Part shown: positions 1 to 8,712 of the stretch, in pieces
How the letters are laid out: the number at the start of each line of letters is the position of its first letter
How positions within the stretch are numbered: position 1 is the first letter of the stretch
Assembly (NCBI GenBank): GCA_046154665.1
Contig: JBJXFG010000106.1
Span: 10,324 to 74,323 of the forward strand
DNA length: 64,000 nt
Reading direction: 5' to 3'
DNA from: JAFLCM01 sp046154665
GTDB taxonomy: Bacteria > Planctomycetota > Phycisphaerae > Phycisphaerales > UBA1924
Notes under the pieces: generated by a model
Told to the model about the DNA's origin: nothing
Databases searched by the model: none
What the model saw: only the letters and a program-made list of their open reading frames with translations
Program-made: the position numbers and the translations under genes

Positions 1-2
1 CC

Positions 3-1421
3 ATCCTTGAAGGCGTCGAGGGGTTCGCGCTCAGCGGCGACGGCAAGAAGCTGCTCGTCCGGCGCGGCAAGGAGATGGCCGTCATCGACCCCGCGCCCGA
101 ACAGAAGTTTGAGAAGAAGGTTCCCACCGGCCAAATGAAGGGGCAGGTCGAGCCGCGCGTCGAGTGGAACCAGATCATCACCGACGTGGAGCGACTCTTC
201 CGCGACTTCTTCTATGTCGAGAACATGCACGGCGTCGACTGGCCGGCGCAGGTGGCCCGCTACCGCGGCATGCTCGCCGACGCCGTCACGCGGGACGATG
301 TGAACTTCGTCATCCGCGAGCTCATCTCCGAACTCAACGTGGGCCACGCGTATCTCGGGAACCCGGGCGATATCGACCCGCAGCCGAGCACGCCCACCGC
401 GCTGCTCGGGGCGGACTACGAACTGGTCTCGGGCACGGAAGGCACCGCCTACCGCTTCAAGAAGATCTACACCGGTGCGGTGTGGGACACCGACGCCAAG
501 GGCCCGCTCTCGCAGCCGGGCGTCAAGGTGAAGGAAGGCGACTTCCTGCTCGCCGTGAACGGCGTGCCGGTCGATACCTCAAAGGACCCGTGGGCGGCTT
601 TCGTGGGCATCAGCCCGGGTTCGACCGTGGCGCTCACGGTCGCCGCGGTGCCGAACATGAAGGGCACCCCCGAAAGCGACAACGCGCCGCGCGACATCTA
701 CGTCAAGGCCATCGGCTCAGGCGAGGAAGTCGGCCTGCGTTACCGCGCGTGGATCGAGCGCAACCGCGCCTATGTCGACTACAAGACCGGCGGCAAGGTC
801 GGTTACTGCTATGTCCCCAACACCGGCGTCGATGGGCAGACCGATCTGTTCCGCCAGTTCTACGGCCAGCGCGATAAAGAGGCCATGATCATCGATGAAC
901 GCTGGAATGGCGGCGGGCAGATCCCCAACCGGTTCATCGAACTGCTCAACCGCCCGCGACTCAACTACTGGGCACGGCGCGACGGGCTCGACTGGCCGTG
1001 GCCCTACGACGCCCACCAGGGCCCCAAGTGCATGCTCGTCAACGGACTGGCTGGCTCGGGCGGCGACTGCTTCCCGTGGTACTTCCAGAAGCTCGGCTTG
1101 GGAAAGGTCATCGGCAAGCGCACGTGGGGAGGCCTTGTCGGCATCTCCGGCAACCCAGGCCTGGTCGACGGCGGCTCGGTCACCGTCCCCACCTTCGGCT
1201 TCTATGAGAAGGACGGCACCTGGGGCGTCGAAGGTCACGGCATCGACCCCGACATCGTCGTCGAAGACGACCCCGCCCTCATGCAGGACGGCGGCGATCC
1301 ACAGCTCGACGCCGCGATCGCCCAGATGGAGAAGGAAATGAAGGAGCGTCCGTACACCGCGCCCAAGCGGCCCAAGGCACCGGACCGCAAGGGCATGGGG
1401 TTGCCCGACGCCGATCGGTAA
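3..1421 (+). CDS. Tricorn-type protease, C-terminal part (5' end outside window)
   Basis: The reading frame is open from base 3, so this is the 3' part of a longer gene; the ATG at 75 is internal. The visible portion matches the C-terminal half of tricorn proteases (family S41), which trim peptides in the cytoplasm or periplasm. It holds the helical core domain, with a histidine in NVGHAY near base 345 that corresponds to the family's catalytic His. A PDZ-like segment (GDFLLAVNGVPVD, bases ~540-580) follows. The C-terminal protease domain has a Ser in NGLAGSGGDCF near base 1055, the expected nucleophile position. The N-terminal beta-propeller domains would lie upstream of the window. The lysine- and proline-rich last 30 residues are probably disordered. 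The family call is confident; the substrate is unknown. Confidence 0.85.
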   Translation: MLEGVEGFALSGDGKKLLVRRGKEMAVIDPAPEQKFEKKVPTGQMKGQVEPRVEWNQIITDVERLFRDFFYVENMHGVDWPAQVARYRGMLADAVTRDDVNFVIRELISELNVGHAYLGNPGDIDPQPSTPTALLGADYELVSGTEGTAYRFKKIYTGAVWDTDAKGPLSQPGVKVKEGDFLLAVNGVPVDTSKDPWAAFVGISPGSTVALTVAAVPNMKGTPESDNAPRDIYVKAIGSGEEVGLRYRAWIERNRAYVDYKTGGKVGYCYVPNTGVDGQTDLFRQFYGQRDKEAMIIDERWNGGGQIPNRFIELLNRPRLNYWARRDGLDWPWPYDAHQGPKCMLVNGLAGSGGDCFPWYFQKLGLGKVIGKRTWGGLVGISGNPGLVDGGSVTVPTFGFYEKDGTWGVEGHGIDPDIVVEDDPALMQDGGDPQLDAAIAQMEKEMKERPYTAPKRPKAPDRKGMGLPDADR

Positions 1422-1554
1422 AGCACGCGGTTGATCCATCCGAACCCCGTGCGCGAGCACGGGGGCACTCTTCGAAAATGCACGGGCGTGGCGCAACGAA
1501 CGCCGCGCCCGCTTTCTTGCGCTCCACGACGAAATCACCCGGTACCATCCGACC

Positions 1555-4500
1555 ATGCCCTCGGACCTCCGTGCCACCGGTCGCATCATCGCCGCAGTCG
1601 CTTTCACGATCGTCGCGGGCGTGATCGTGTGGTCGGTGGTGAACCAGCGGCGCAGGGCCGCGGTGCCCGCAGCCGCGCCGGGTGCTGCGGGCCCGGCCAC
1701 GCCGCCGTCTGCCGCTGTGCGCCCCGGCTCGGGCCTCATCGCCGGAAGTGAGAAGGGCACCTGGACGCGGGCCAGCCCCGTCACCGGCGTGATCGAGTCC
1801 CGCCTCGACTACAACCGCCTCACGCCGCTCGAGAACGGCCGCTACGAACTCGAAAGCCCCGGCGTTTGGCTGTTCGATTCCGGCGTGCCGCAGGTCCACA
1901 TCGGGGCCCCGCGCGCCACCGTGGTGTGGACTGTGCGCGACGAACCGCCCGAGGCCGGCGACCTGCTGGGGGGCGTCACGGTCCGCGTCTTTCCGAAGAC
2001 GGCACCGGCTGGCGGAGCGGCGTCAACCGGCACGACGCCGCCGCTCGAATCGGCCCTGTACACACTGGCGATCGACTCGGTTCACTTCGAGGGGGCGCTC
2101 TCGCAGCTCGAGAGCGCCGACCCGTTGACCATCCGAGGCCCCGGGCTCAGCGCCGACGCCACGGGACTGATGCTCCGCTTCAGCCCCGCGACGTCAAAGC
2201 TGGAGTACGCGCGGACGCTGGGCAAGCGAGCCCGCATCGAACCCGCCGCGTTTCGGCGGGGCCTCGATGCGCTCAGCCGCAAGAGCGACGAGAAAGAAAG
2301 AGAGCGTGCGCCCGGTTCGACGGCGGGCGAAACCGCCGCCCCGCTGCAACCCTACGAGCTCCTGCTCGCGGGGGCGCTGAAGGCGTCGCAGGGCCCGCGC
2401 ACGCTCGAAGCGGGTTCGCTGCGTGTGTGGGCGATGCTCCGCGACGGGCGGGTGGCGGAGGGGGCGATCGCGCCGTTCGCCCAGCCTTCGCCGGGCGCTG
2501 CGGCCGCGTCGAGCTCCGGCGAGCCTGCGTCATCCGGCTCTGGTGCCGCCGGGCCTGATGAGCTCCCCATCGAGATCGCCTGGACAGGCCCGCTCGAAAT
2601 TCGCTCGCTCGCCGAGCGCCCCGACGAACTCGCCGCCGATCTGCTGAGGATGCGACTCGACGGCGTGCTGCCCGATCGGCCTGAGAACGCCGAGCGCGTG
2701 CGTCTCGCTGACACGCGGCAAGCGTTCGAGCTCGACGCCGGCTCGATCGACTACCGGGCGACGACTCGCACGCTCGCCGTCGCCGCGCCGGCGGGCGATG
2801 GACTCACGTTTCTGGCGCGGGCTGGTTCACCCGATGCCGCTCAGCCGCCGATTGAGGTCCGCGCTCGGGCGCTGAGCCTCGACCTTACCACCGGCGTCGG
2901 CGCCATGCCGGGCTCTGGATCGCTCTCCTCCGTGCCCGCCGGCGTCGGCGGCGAAGGCGCTGCGACCCCCACCACGGTCACATGGAAGGGTCGCGCCGAC
3001 TTCGAGCTCGATACGACCAACGGCCCCGCCGGCGCGGGCGGCGTGTTCCTGCCGACGCGCGTGACCCTGTCGGACCACGTCCGTGTCGCGGCCACTGAGG
3101 GCGCGGCCTCGGCCGACCTCGCCGACCTGCGCTTCCGACGCCTCGAAACTGCGCCCGGGAAACCCACGGCGATTCCCGCGCAGATCGTTCTCGACGGTGC
3201 CGCTGAGGCGAAGACACCCGAGGGCGCTGTCCGCGCTCAGCGGCTCACGCTGTCGTTCCATGAGAAGCCCGATGCACGGGGCCGGGCCGTGCCCCGAGTC
3301 GCGTCGGCCCGTGGCAGCGCCGTCGCCGAGCGGCAGACCGACGACGGCCTCGAACGCATCGAGGCACGCTCCATCGACGCGGTGCTTGGGTTCGTGGCCG
3401 AGGGCGCCGAAGCCAACATCGGCGACGGGAGCGCGAAGCCCGGCGCCGCTGGCCAAGGCCGCCTGCAGGTGACGACGATCAACGCCGAGAGCTCCGTCGT
3501 CTTCACCGGCAAGAACAACCTCCGCGCGGGTGCCGAGCGTCTCGACGCCGATGTGCCCAGTCGCGCCGTCGCACTCGTCGGCACGCGCGAGAACCCCGCG
3601 GTGATCTCCAGCGGCGTTGCGCCCGATCCCGGCAAGCCCACGGAAACCCCACAGAGCCTGACCGCCGAGCGCATCAACCTCGACGGCGCTGCCCGCACGG
3701 TGATCGTGCCGGGCCCTGGTGTGGCGCGGTACCGCGCCGACACCGGCACTTCGCGCCAGTCGCTGGGCGTCGAGTGGTTGAGGGGAATGACGTACAACGA
3801 AGGCACCGGGGTCGCCACCATCGAGGGCCGGGTCGTTGCGCTGGGCGAGCGCGACGAGCACGATTTCTACAAAGCCACCGCCGACCGCGCCACGCTGAGG
3901 CTCTCCAACGCCGCGGGCAAGTCGACGCTGGACGAGATCACGCTCGAACGCACCGGCGTCGACGCGGGCGGCGCCAACTTTGTCGAGGTCGAGGCCCGGC
4001 GCATCAAGCCGGGGACTCGCGCCGCGCCGGAACTCGAGGGGCTCGTCAATCTCCGCGCCCCCGCGCTGACCGTGCTGCCGCAAGCGAAGGCGATGAAGAT
4101 TCCCGGCGCGGGCCGCATCATTCTTGACGACCGGCGCGAGGGCGCGACCCCGGACCCGAACCAGAGCGCCGCCTTCGAAGACCTGCGCGGCAAGAGCGTC
4201 GTTGAATGGACCGGCTCGCTCGACACGTTGCAACCCTCGGGCACGCTGCGAGTCGAGCAAGGCGTGCGGGTGCGACACCTGCCGCCGGGAGCGAGCGAGG
4301 CGATGCTGCTCGAGGCCGCAACCCTCGCGCTTGACCTGGTTTGGCCCGGCGACGGCGACACCAACCAGCAGCCCCGCCTGTCGCGCCTCAGCGCCGACGG
4401 CGGCGTGTTCGTCAAGCACACCCGCGCCCGGCTGGTGGGCTCGGCGCTTTCGTTCGATTCCACCGCGAACCAGGTGCTGGTCGCCGGCTCGCCCGAGCGG

Positions 4501-4620
4501 CCCGTCACCATCGAAGACCTTCAGACCGGCGCGACAACCAACGCCGACGGCGTGCGGTTCGACCCCGCCACCGGGACGTGGGAGGCGCAGAACGTCGGGA
4601 CGATCACGGTGCCGCGGTGA
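1555..4620 (+). CDS. Large membrane-anchored OstA/LptC-like protein
   Basis: A 1021-residue protein. Residues ~9-30 (IIAAVAFTIVAGVIVWSVV) form one N-terminal membrane anchor, followed by an Ala/Pro-rich linker. The rest should be extracytoplasmic and is beta-rich with many short repeated strands. Phrases such as LTAERINLDGAARTVIVPG and TADRATLRLSNAAGKSTLDEITLE recall the LptA/LptC/OstA jelly-roll family that bridges lipopolysaccharide across the periplasm. LptC proteins are usually about 190 residues, so this would be a many-fold enlarged version with several stacked domains. waaA elsewhere in the window shows that an LPS-type outer membrane is plausible. No lptA or lptB gene is adjacent. The OstA-like assignment is inference from sequence style; a different beta-helical surface protein remains possible. 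Confidence 0.5.
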   Translation: MPSDLRATGRIIAAVAFTIVAGVIVWSVVNQRRRAAVPAAAPGAAGPATPPSAAVRPGSGLIAGSEKGTWTRASPVTGVIESRLDYNRLTPLENGRYELESPGVWLFDSGVPQVHIGAPRATVVWTVRDEPPEAGDLLGGVTVRVFPKTAPAGGAASTGTTPPLESALYTLAIDSVHFEGALSQLESADPLTIRGPGLSADATGLMLRFSPATSKLEYARTLGKRARIEPAAFRRGLDALSRKSDEKERERAPGSTAGETAAPLQPYELLLAGALKASQGPRTLEAGSLRVWAMLRDGRVAEGAIAPFAQPSPGAAAASSSGEPASSGSGAAGPDELPIEIAWTGPLEIRSLAERPDELAADLLRMRLDGVLPDRPENAERVRLADTRQAFELDAGSIDYRATTRTLAVAAPAGDGLTFLARAGSPDAAQPPIEVRARALSLDLTTGVGAMPGSGSLSSVPAGVGGEGAATPTTVTWKGRADFELDTTNGPAGAGGVFLPTRVTLSDHVRVAATEGAASADLADLRFRRLETAPGKPTAIPAQIVLDGAAEAKTPEGAVRAQRLTLSFHEKPDARGRAVPRVASARGSAVAERQTDDGLERIEARSIDAVLGFVAEGAEANIGDGSAKPGAAGQGRLQVTTINAESSVVFTGKNNLRAGAERLDADVPSRAVALVGTRENPAVISSGVAPDPGKPTETPQSLTAERINLDGAARTVIVPGPGVARYRADTGTSRQSLGVEWLRGMTYNEGTGVATIEGRVVALGERDEHDFYKATADRATLRLSNAAGKSTLDEITLERTGVDAGGANFVEVEARRIKPGTRAAPELEGLVNLRAPALTVLPQAKAMKIPGAGRIILDDRREGATPDPNQSAAFEDLRGKSVVEWTGSLDTLQPSGTLRVEQGVRVRHLPPGASEAMLLEAATLALDLVWPGDGDTNQQPRLSRLSADGGVFVKHTRARLVGSALSFDSTANQVLVAGSPERPVTIEDLQTGATTNADGVRFDPATGTWEAQNVGTITVPR

Positions 4621-4730
4621 AGCGACCGCGCGGCGAACGGAGATTCGCGCTGGCGCGGATCGCGGCGATTCGCGGCGGAGACAGCGCACATCGTCGGCGA
4701 GAGGCCCGAGTCACGCGATGAAGATTCGCG

Positions 4731-6815
4731 TCACCACGTCACGTTCATGATGTCGTTGAACGTCACGATGACGAACATCGTGCCGATGAGGGCCAGGCCC
4801 GCCAGCGTCACCGCGTTCTGGACGCGCATCGGCACCGGCTTGCGCGCGATCCCCTCGTAGCACAGCATGAGGAACAGCCCGCCGTCAACGATCGGCAGAG
4901 GCAGGAAGTTCACCACCGCCAAGTTGGCGCTGATCAGGCCCAAGAAGAACAGCACGTACACCAGACCCTCTTCGGCGAAGCGTGAGCCGAGGTCGATGAT
5001 CCCCACCGGGCCCTTGAGGTGCTCGACCTTGACCGTGCCCTGGAAGAGTCGGAGAAACGTGAGGTAGGTCATCACCAGGACACGCTTGGTCTTGGCGACG
5101 CCCATCATCAGCGCGTCGACCGGGCCGGAGGCCTTCACGATGAGGGACGCCGGTTGGAAGACGGCGTCGATCTGATCGGGGACCACCCACGACGCGCTCG
5201 CGAGGCTCTCGACCTGCTCAGCCGAAAACTCCACCGGCACGGAACGCTCGGCGCTCTCGCCCGCGGCGATGAACGCCACGCTTGTCGGCGAGCGGACGGC
5301 GGCCGATTCCTTCGGGCCCGCGGCGGCCTTCATCGCGGTTCGCAGCTCAGCGAAACTCGTGATCGGCGTTTCGCCGACCCTTGTGATCGTCGCGCCACCC
5401 GGGACGCTGAGCGGTTTGATCGCATCGCCCGCGGAACCCGCGCCGTCGCGCCACGCCGCCGTGACGTTCGCGACGCGCGGGGTTTCAGTCGCTTCGCGGA
5501 TCGTAAAGCCGATGGTGCCTTCTTTCGAGACGTTGGCGATGATGTTGACGCGCGTCTCGCCCCCTTCGCCACCCGCGCGCAGCACCGTCATCGGGATGGT
5601 CGAGCCGGCTTTGGCGCGGATGGCGGTGATCGCCGTGGCGATGTCGGGGTATTCGTGATCGCCCACCTTCGCGAACACGTCGCCCGCGACCAGCCCCGAT
5701 GCCTTGCCCGCGTCCTGCACGGCGTCGGCCTTCATGAGCGGCATCAGGCCCACGACGTGCGTGGCCTGGACGGGTTCGCGCCCGTCGATCTGCGCGATCG
5801 CGCGGGCATACTCGGGCTCCGGCTTGAAAGGCACGGTGACGAGTTGGCCGCTCGGCCCGCGGAATCCGAGTGTGATCTCGCGCCCCAGCGAGTGCTTCGC
5901 CGCATCGTGCAGCGGCGTCAGTGTGGCAACGCCGTCGGAACGGTCGGTTTCGTGGATCGCCGTGCCCTCGATCGATTCGAGCACGGCGCCGTAGGGGACG
6001 CCCGCGAAGCCGATCTTGGCCATTTCCTCTTCGGCGAATCTGCGCTCGCTGGGGCGCGCGGGGCGTGTGAAGAGCGTGCGTGAGCGTGCCGGCGCGACGC
6101 CGATCTGCATGATCCGCATCGTGCCGCCTTCGACCGGGGAGACGGCGAGTTCGACGCGCTCGCCCTCGCGGTCCACTTCAAGCCGCACCGACTCGCCGCG
6201 GCCCGCCATGGCGGTGGCGATCTGAAGATCAGAGAAACTGACGGCGGGATGGCCGTCGATCGAGCGGATGACGTCGCCCTCGCGGAGCCCGGCGGCGGCC
6301 GCCGGCGTGCCCGCGCCGACGGCACCGATGATCGGCGCGACCTCGCGCATGCCGGCCATGAAGACGATGACGAACAGCACCGCGGCGAGGATGATGTTCA
6401 TCACCACGCCGGCGCTGATGATCACCATGCGCTTCCAGACGGGGACGCTGGTGTAGCTGTCGGGGGCGGCGGAAGTCGCGCCGGGGTTGGCGTCTTCCTG
6501 GCCGAGCATGCGGACGTAACCGCCGAAGGGGATGTAGTTGAGGCGGTATTCGGTGGGGGACATCGCGTGCCGCCCCGCCGCGGGTGCCCCGCTTTCTTCG
6601 CCCGTGATCGCACGGCGGTAGTCGTCTTCGCTCGATCCCATGCGGAAACCGAGCCCCTTGCGCCACGAGCACACCGCGGGCCCGAAGCCGACGGCGAACG
6701 CGAAGACGCGCACGCCCGCCCAGCGTGCGGCGAGAAAGTGCCCGAGTTCATGGATGACGATCACCAGGCCGAAGCCCAGCAGCACCAGGACGATGTTGAA
6801 CAAGGATTCGAACAT
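4731..6815 (-). CDS. rseP: RseP-type site-2 zinc metalloprotease
   Basis: Intramembrane protease of family M50 that cuts membrane-bound anti-sigma factors and other single-pass proteins. The ATG at 6815 (MFESLFN) was chosen because it places the first membrane helix at the N terminus; the frame stays open further upstream only through a repeat-rich spacer. The zinc site HELGH is at residues 22-26. The third ligand region NFLPLPIVDGG lies near the C terminus among three predicted membrane helices. Two PDZ-like domains lie between (GLREGDVIRSIDGHPAV; later GLVAGDVFAKVGDHEY), plus a third GGATITRVGETPI segment. At 694 residues it is about half again as long as E. coli RseP (450), the extra length being in the PDZ region and a 40-residue loop after the first helix. 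It is convergent with the preceding plus-strand gene. Confidence 0.9.
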   Translation of the reverse strand: MFESLFNIVLVLLGFGLVIVIHELGHFLAARWAGVRVFAFAVGFGPAVCSWRKGLGFRMGSSEDDYRRAITGEESGAPAAGRHAMSPTEYRLNYIPFGGYVRMLGQEDANPGATSAAPDSYTSVPVWKRMVIISAGVVMNIILAAVLFVIVFMAGMREVAPIIGAVGAGTPAAAAGLREGDVIRSIDGHPAVSFSDLQIATAMAGRGESVRLEVDREGERVELAVSPVEGGTMRIMQIGVAPARSRTLFTRPARPSERRFAEEEMAKIGFAGVPYGAVLESIEGTAIHETDRSDGVATLTPLHDAAKHSLGREITLGFRGPSGQLVTVPFKPEPEYARAIAQIDGREPVQATHVVGLMPLMKADAVQDAGKASGLVAGDVFAKVGDHEYPDIATAITAIRAKAGSTIPMTVLRAGGEGGETRVNIIANVSKEGTIGFTIREATETPRVANVTAAWRDGAGSAGDAIKPLSVPGGATITRVGETPITSFAELRTAMKAAAGPKESAAVRSPTSVAFIAAGESAERSVPVEFSAEQVESLASASWVVPDQIDAVFQPASLIVKASGPVDALMMGVAKTKRVLVMTYLTFLRLFQGTVKVEHLKGPVGIIDLGSRFAEEGLVYVLFFLGLISANLAVVNFLPLPIVDGGLFLMLCYEGIARKPVPMRVQNAVTLAGLALIGTMFVIVTFNDIMNVTW

Positions 6816-6857
6816 GCGGGGGAGGTTAGGTGGGTCGGGGGTAGGGAACGGCGGAGG

Positions 6858-7012
6858 GAAGTGGTCAAGTGGTCGAGTGGTCGAGTGCGGACCAGGGTTC
6901 GGCGATCGGGGATCGGGACTCAGGCAGAGCCTCGGACCCTGACCACTGAACCCTGCTTCGCGGGTTGCCCGGGGCTCGGTTGCACTTGACCACTCGTCCA
7001 CTAGACCACTTC
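6858..7012 (-). repeat. Inverted period-8 repeat element (AGTGGTCG family)
   Basis: Two arms of a tandem period-8 repeat face each other. The left arm (6858-6887) reads GTGGTCAA, GTGGTCGA, GTGGTCGA; the right arm (6984-7012) is the degenerate reverse complement. The 96-bp interior also starts with CAGGGTTC and ends near GAACCCTG. The element occupies most of the gap between the sulfotransferase gene and rseP. A second member lies at 33944-34050. No ORF of its own is convincing. Confidence 0.75.
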
Positions 7013-7047
7013 TTCCACCGGCCCCGCCCTGAAGGTCGGGGTTCTGT

Positions 7048-8712
7048 TCAGTCGTAGCCGAACTGCTTGATGAAGGGCGCGAGCACCGGCATCACGGCGT
7101 CGAGTGCGCCCTCGTAGCGGGACCAGCGACCGACGGCTCTGGTGTTCACGGACTGTGTCACGGCGCGGAAGCTGGGGGTGCTGACGAACTTCGCGGCGGC
7201 TTTCTTCTGGAACTCGAGCACCGCGTCGTTCCATTCGAGGCCCATGAACTCGACGAGCCGGCGCGCGTAGTTGTCGAAGTCGTTCACCGTGTCTTCGTAG
7301 CGCACTTCGAGCACGCCCATTGAAAAGCGGTCCCGAAGCGTGATCCACTGCGACATGACCGCGGCGTAGGCTCGTGCCGTATCGCTGATCTCGGTGAAGA
7401 GCACCATCGCCGGGTTGGCCCGGAAGAACTGCGTGAAGCACGAGATGCACACGTCGCGCGGGTCGCGGATCACGCAGACCACCCGCGCCATCGGGAAGAG
7501 CCGGTTAAGCAGGCCAACGCGGTAGATGTTGAACGGGTTTTTGTCGAGCACGGTGATGCCATCACGTTTCACACGGGCGGCGTCGCCGTCGGGACCGGCT
7601 TCCTCTTTCACCTGCGACCAGTAAAACGCGCGGAGCCACCGCCACTGGTCAACGGACATCGCATCGAGGATTTCGGCCCATCTCTCCGGGGCGTGCGGCG
7701 TCGCGGGCGGGCGTGTGGGGTCGAGCACTCTTCTCGCTTCGTGTTCGAGCAGGGTCACCGTCGGCGGCTCGTCGAGCGAGACGACGTTCGGGTGTGCACC
7801 GAGCGCGTTCTCGGTCATCGTGGTGCCGGAGCGCGGGAAGCCGACGAGGAACGCCGGATCGGGCAGATCGTCCGTGAACGCGCCGCGCCCGGAGGCCGCT
7901 TTCCACGCGGCGAATCGCTCCTGTGTGATGCCTTCGTAGCTCCTGGCGGTGCCGAAGACGACATCATCGGAGAGCTTCAGCGCGTTCTTCACGCTCACAA
8001 ACGTGCGGCGGAGGGCGTTGCTCTCGCGGAAACTCGACCACGCTTCGACGTGGCGCTTCTGCTCTTCCAGCGCGTTCGCGAGGTTGTGCAGGGCTCGGCA
8101 ACGGACCTCGTCGTTTGGAGCACTGGCCGCGATCTCGCGCAAGACCGTCTCGGCCTCGGGGGCTTTGCCCTCGCGCGTGTCCGCCGCGGCGAGGAGCATG
8201 CGGAGCTGCGGGTCGCCGGGGTTCTTTTGCAGGCCCTTTTGCAGCACCGAACGGGCACGGTCGGCCTTGCGGTCGCGTTCCAGCATCACCGCGCAGGCGC
8301 AGTAGGTTTCGACGCGTTTGGGGTTGAGGAACATCGCACGCTCGAAGCAGTCGACCGATTCCTTGGGCATGCCGAGCGCCTGGTAGGCACCGCCGAGCTC
8401 GTGCCAGGTCTCGGCCCGGCGCGGGTCGATGGACGCCGCCTTCTTCAGCACGACCACGGCGTCGCGCTCGCGGCCCATGTTGGCGAGCACCCAGCCGTGC
8501 TGATAGAGAACCTCGGGGTGGCGCGGGTAGAGCTGGGCCGCGGCGCTGAGCACGATCTCGGCGCGGCCGTACTCCGCCGCGTGTTCGAGGCGGATGGCCT
8601 CGTTGACCATGTCGAGCGCGCCCCGCGCCGCGCCTCCCCCCCCGGCCCGCCCGCCCCGCCCGGCGGGACCGGGCGCGCCGAATCCGGCCTTGCCGAACCC
8701 GACGCCGCTCAC
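7048..8712 (-). CDS. TPR-repeat sulfotransferase (second of a tandem pair)
   Basis: 554 residues. The N-terminal half is a series of tetratricopeptide repeats (residues ~35-270). The C-terminal half is a PAPS-dependent sulfotransferase domain with the 5'-phosphosulfate loop GFPRSGTT near residue 287 and the 3'-phosphate motif RDPRD about 120 residues later. It should transfer sulfate to a carbohydrate, protein or lipid acceptor; the acceptor cannot be read from sequence. The start is a GTG whose bases overlap the stop of the upstream paralogue (GTGA at 8709-8712), implying translational coupling. A Gly/Ala/Arg-rich stretch near residue 20 is encoded by C-rich homopolymer tracts. It is the distal gene of the purC-sulfotransferase-sulfotransferase unit. 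Confidence 0.88.
   Translation of the reverse strand: MSGVGFGKAGFGAPGPAGRGGRAGGGGAARGALDMVNEAIRLEHAAEYGRAEIVLSAAAQLYPRHPEVLYQHGWVLANMGRERDAVVVLKKAASIDPRRAETWHELGGAYQALGMPKESVDCFERAMFLNPKRVETYCACAVMLERDRKADRARSVLQKGLQKNPGDPQLRMLLAAADTREGKAPEAETVLREIAASAPNDEVRCRALHNLANALEEQKRHVEAWSSFRESNALRRTFVSVKNALKLSDDVVFGTARSYEGITQERFAAWKAASGRGAFTDDLPDPAFLVGFPRSGTTMTENALGAHPNVVSLDEPPTVTLLEHEARRVLDPTRPPATPHAPERWAEILDAMSVDQWRWLRAFYWSQVKEEAGPDGDAARVKRDGITVLDKNPFNIYRVGLLNRLFPMARVVCVIRDPRDVCISCFTQFFRANPAMVLFTEISDTARAYAAVMSQWITLRDRFSMGVLEVRYEDTVNDFDNYARRLVEFMGLEWNDAVLEFQKKAAAKFVSTPSFRAVTQSVNTRAVGRWSRYEGALDAVMPVLAPFIKQFGYD

Noticed and set aside
2827..4689. 620-residue minus-strand frame
   Set aside because: Antisense shadow of the OstA-like gene; Arg/Gly/His-rich and without recognisable domains.
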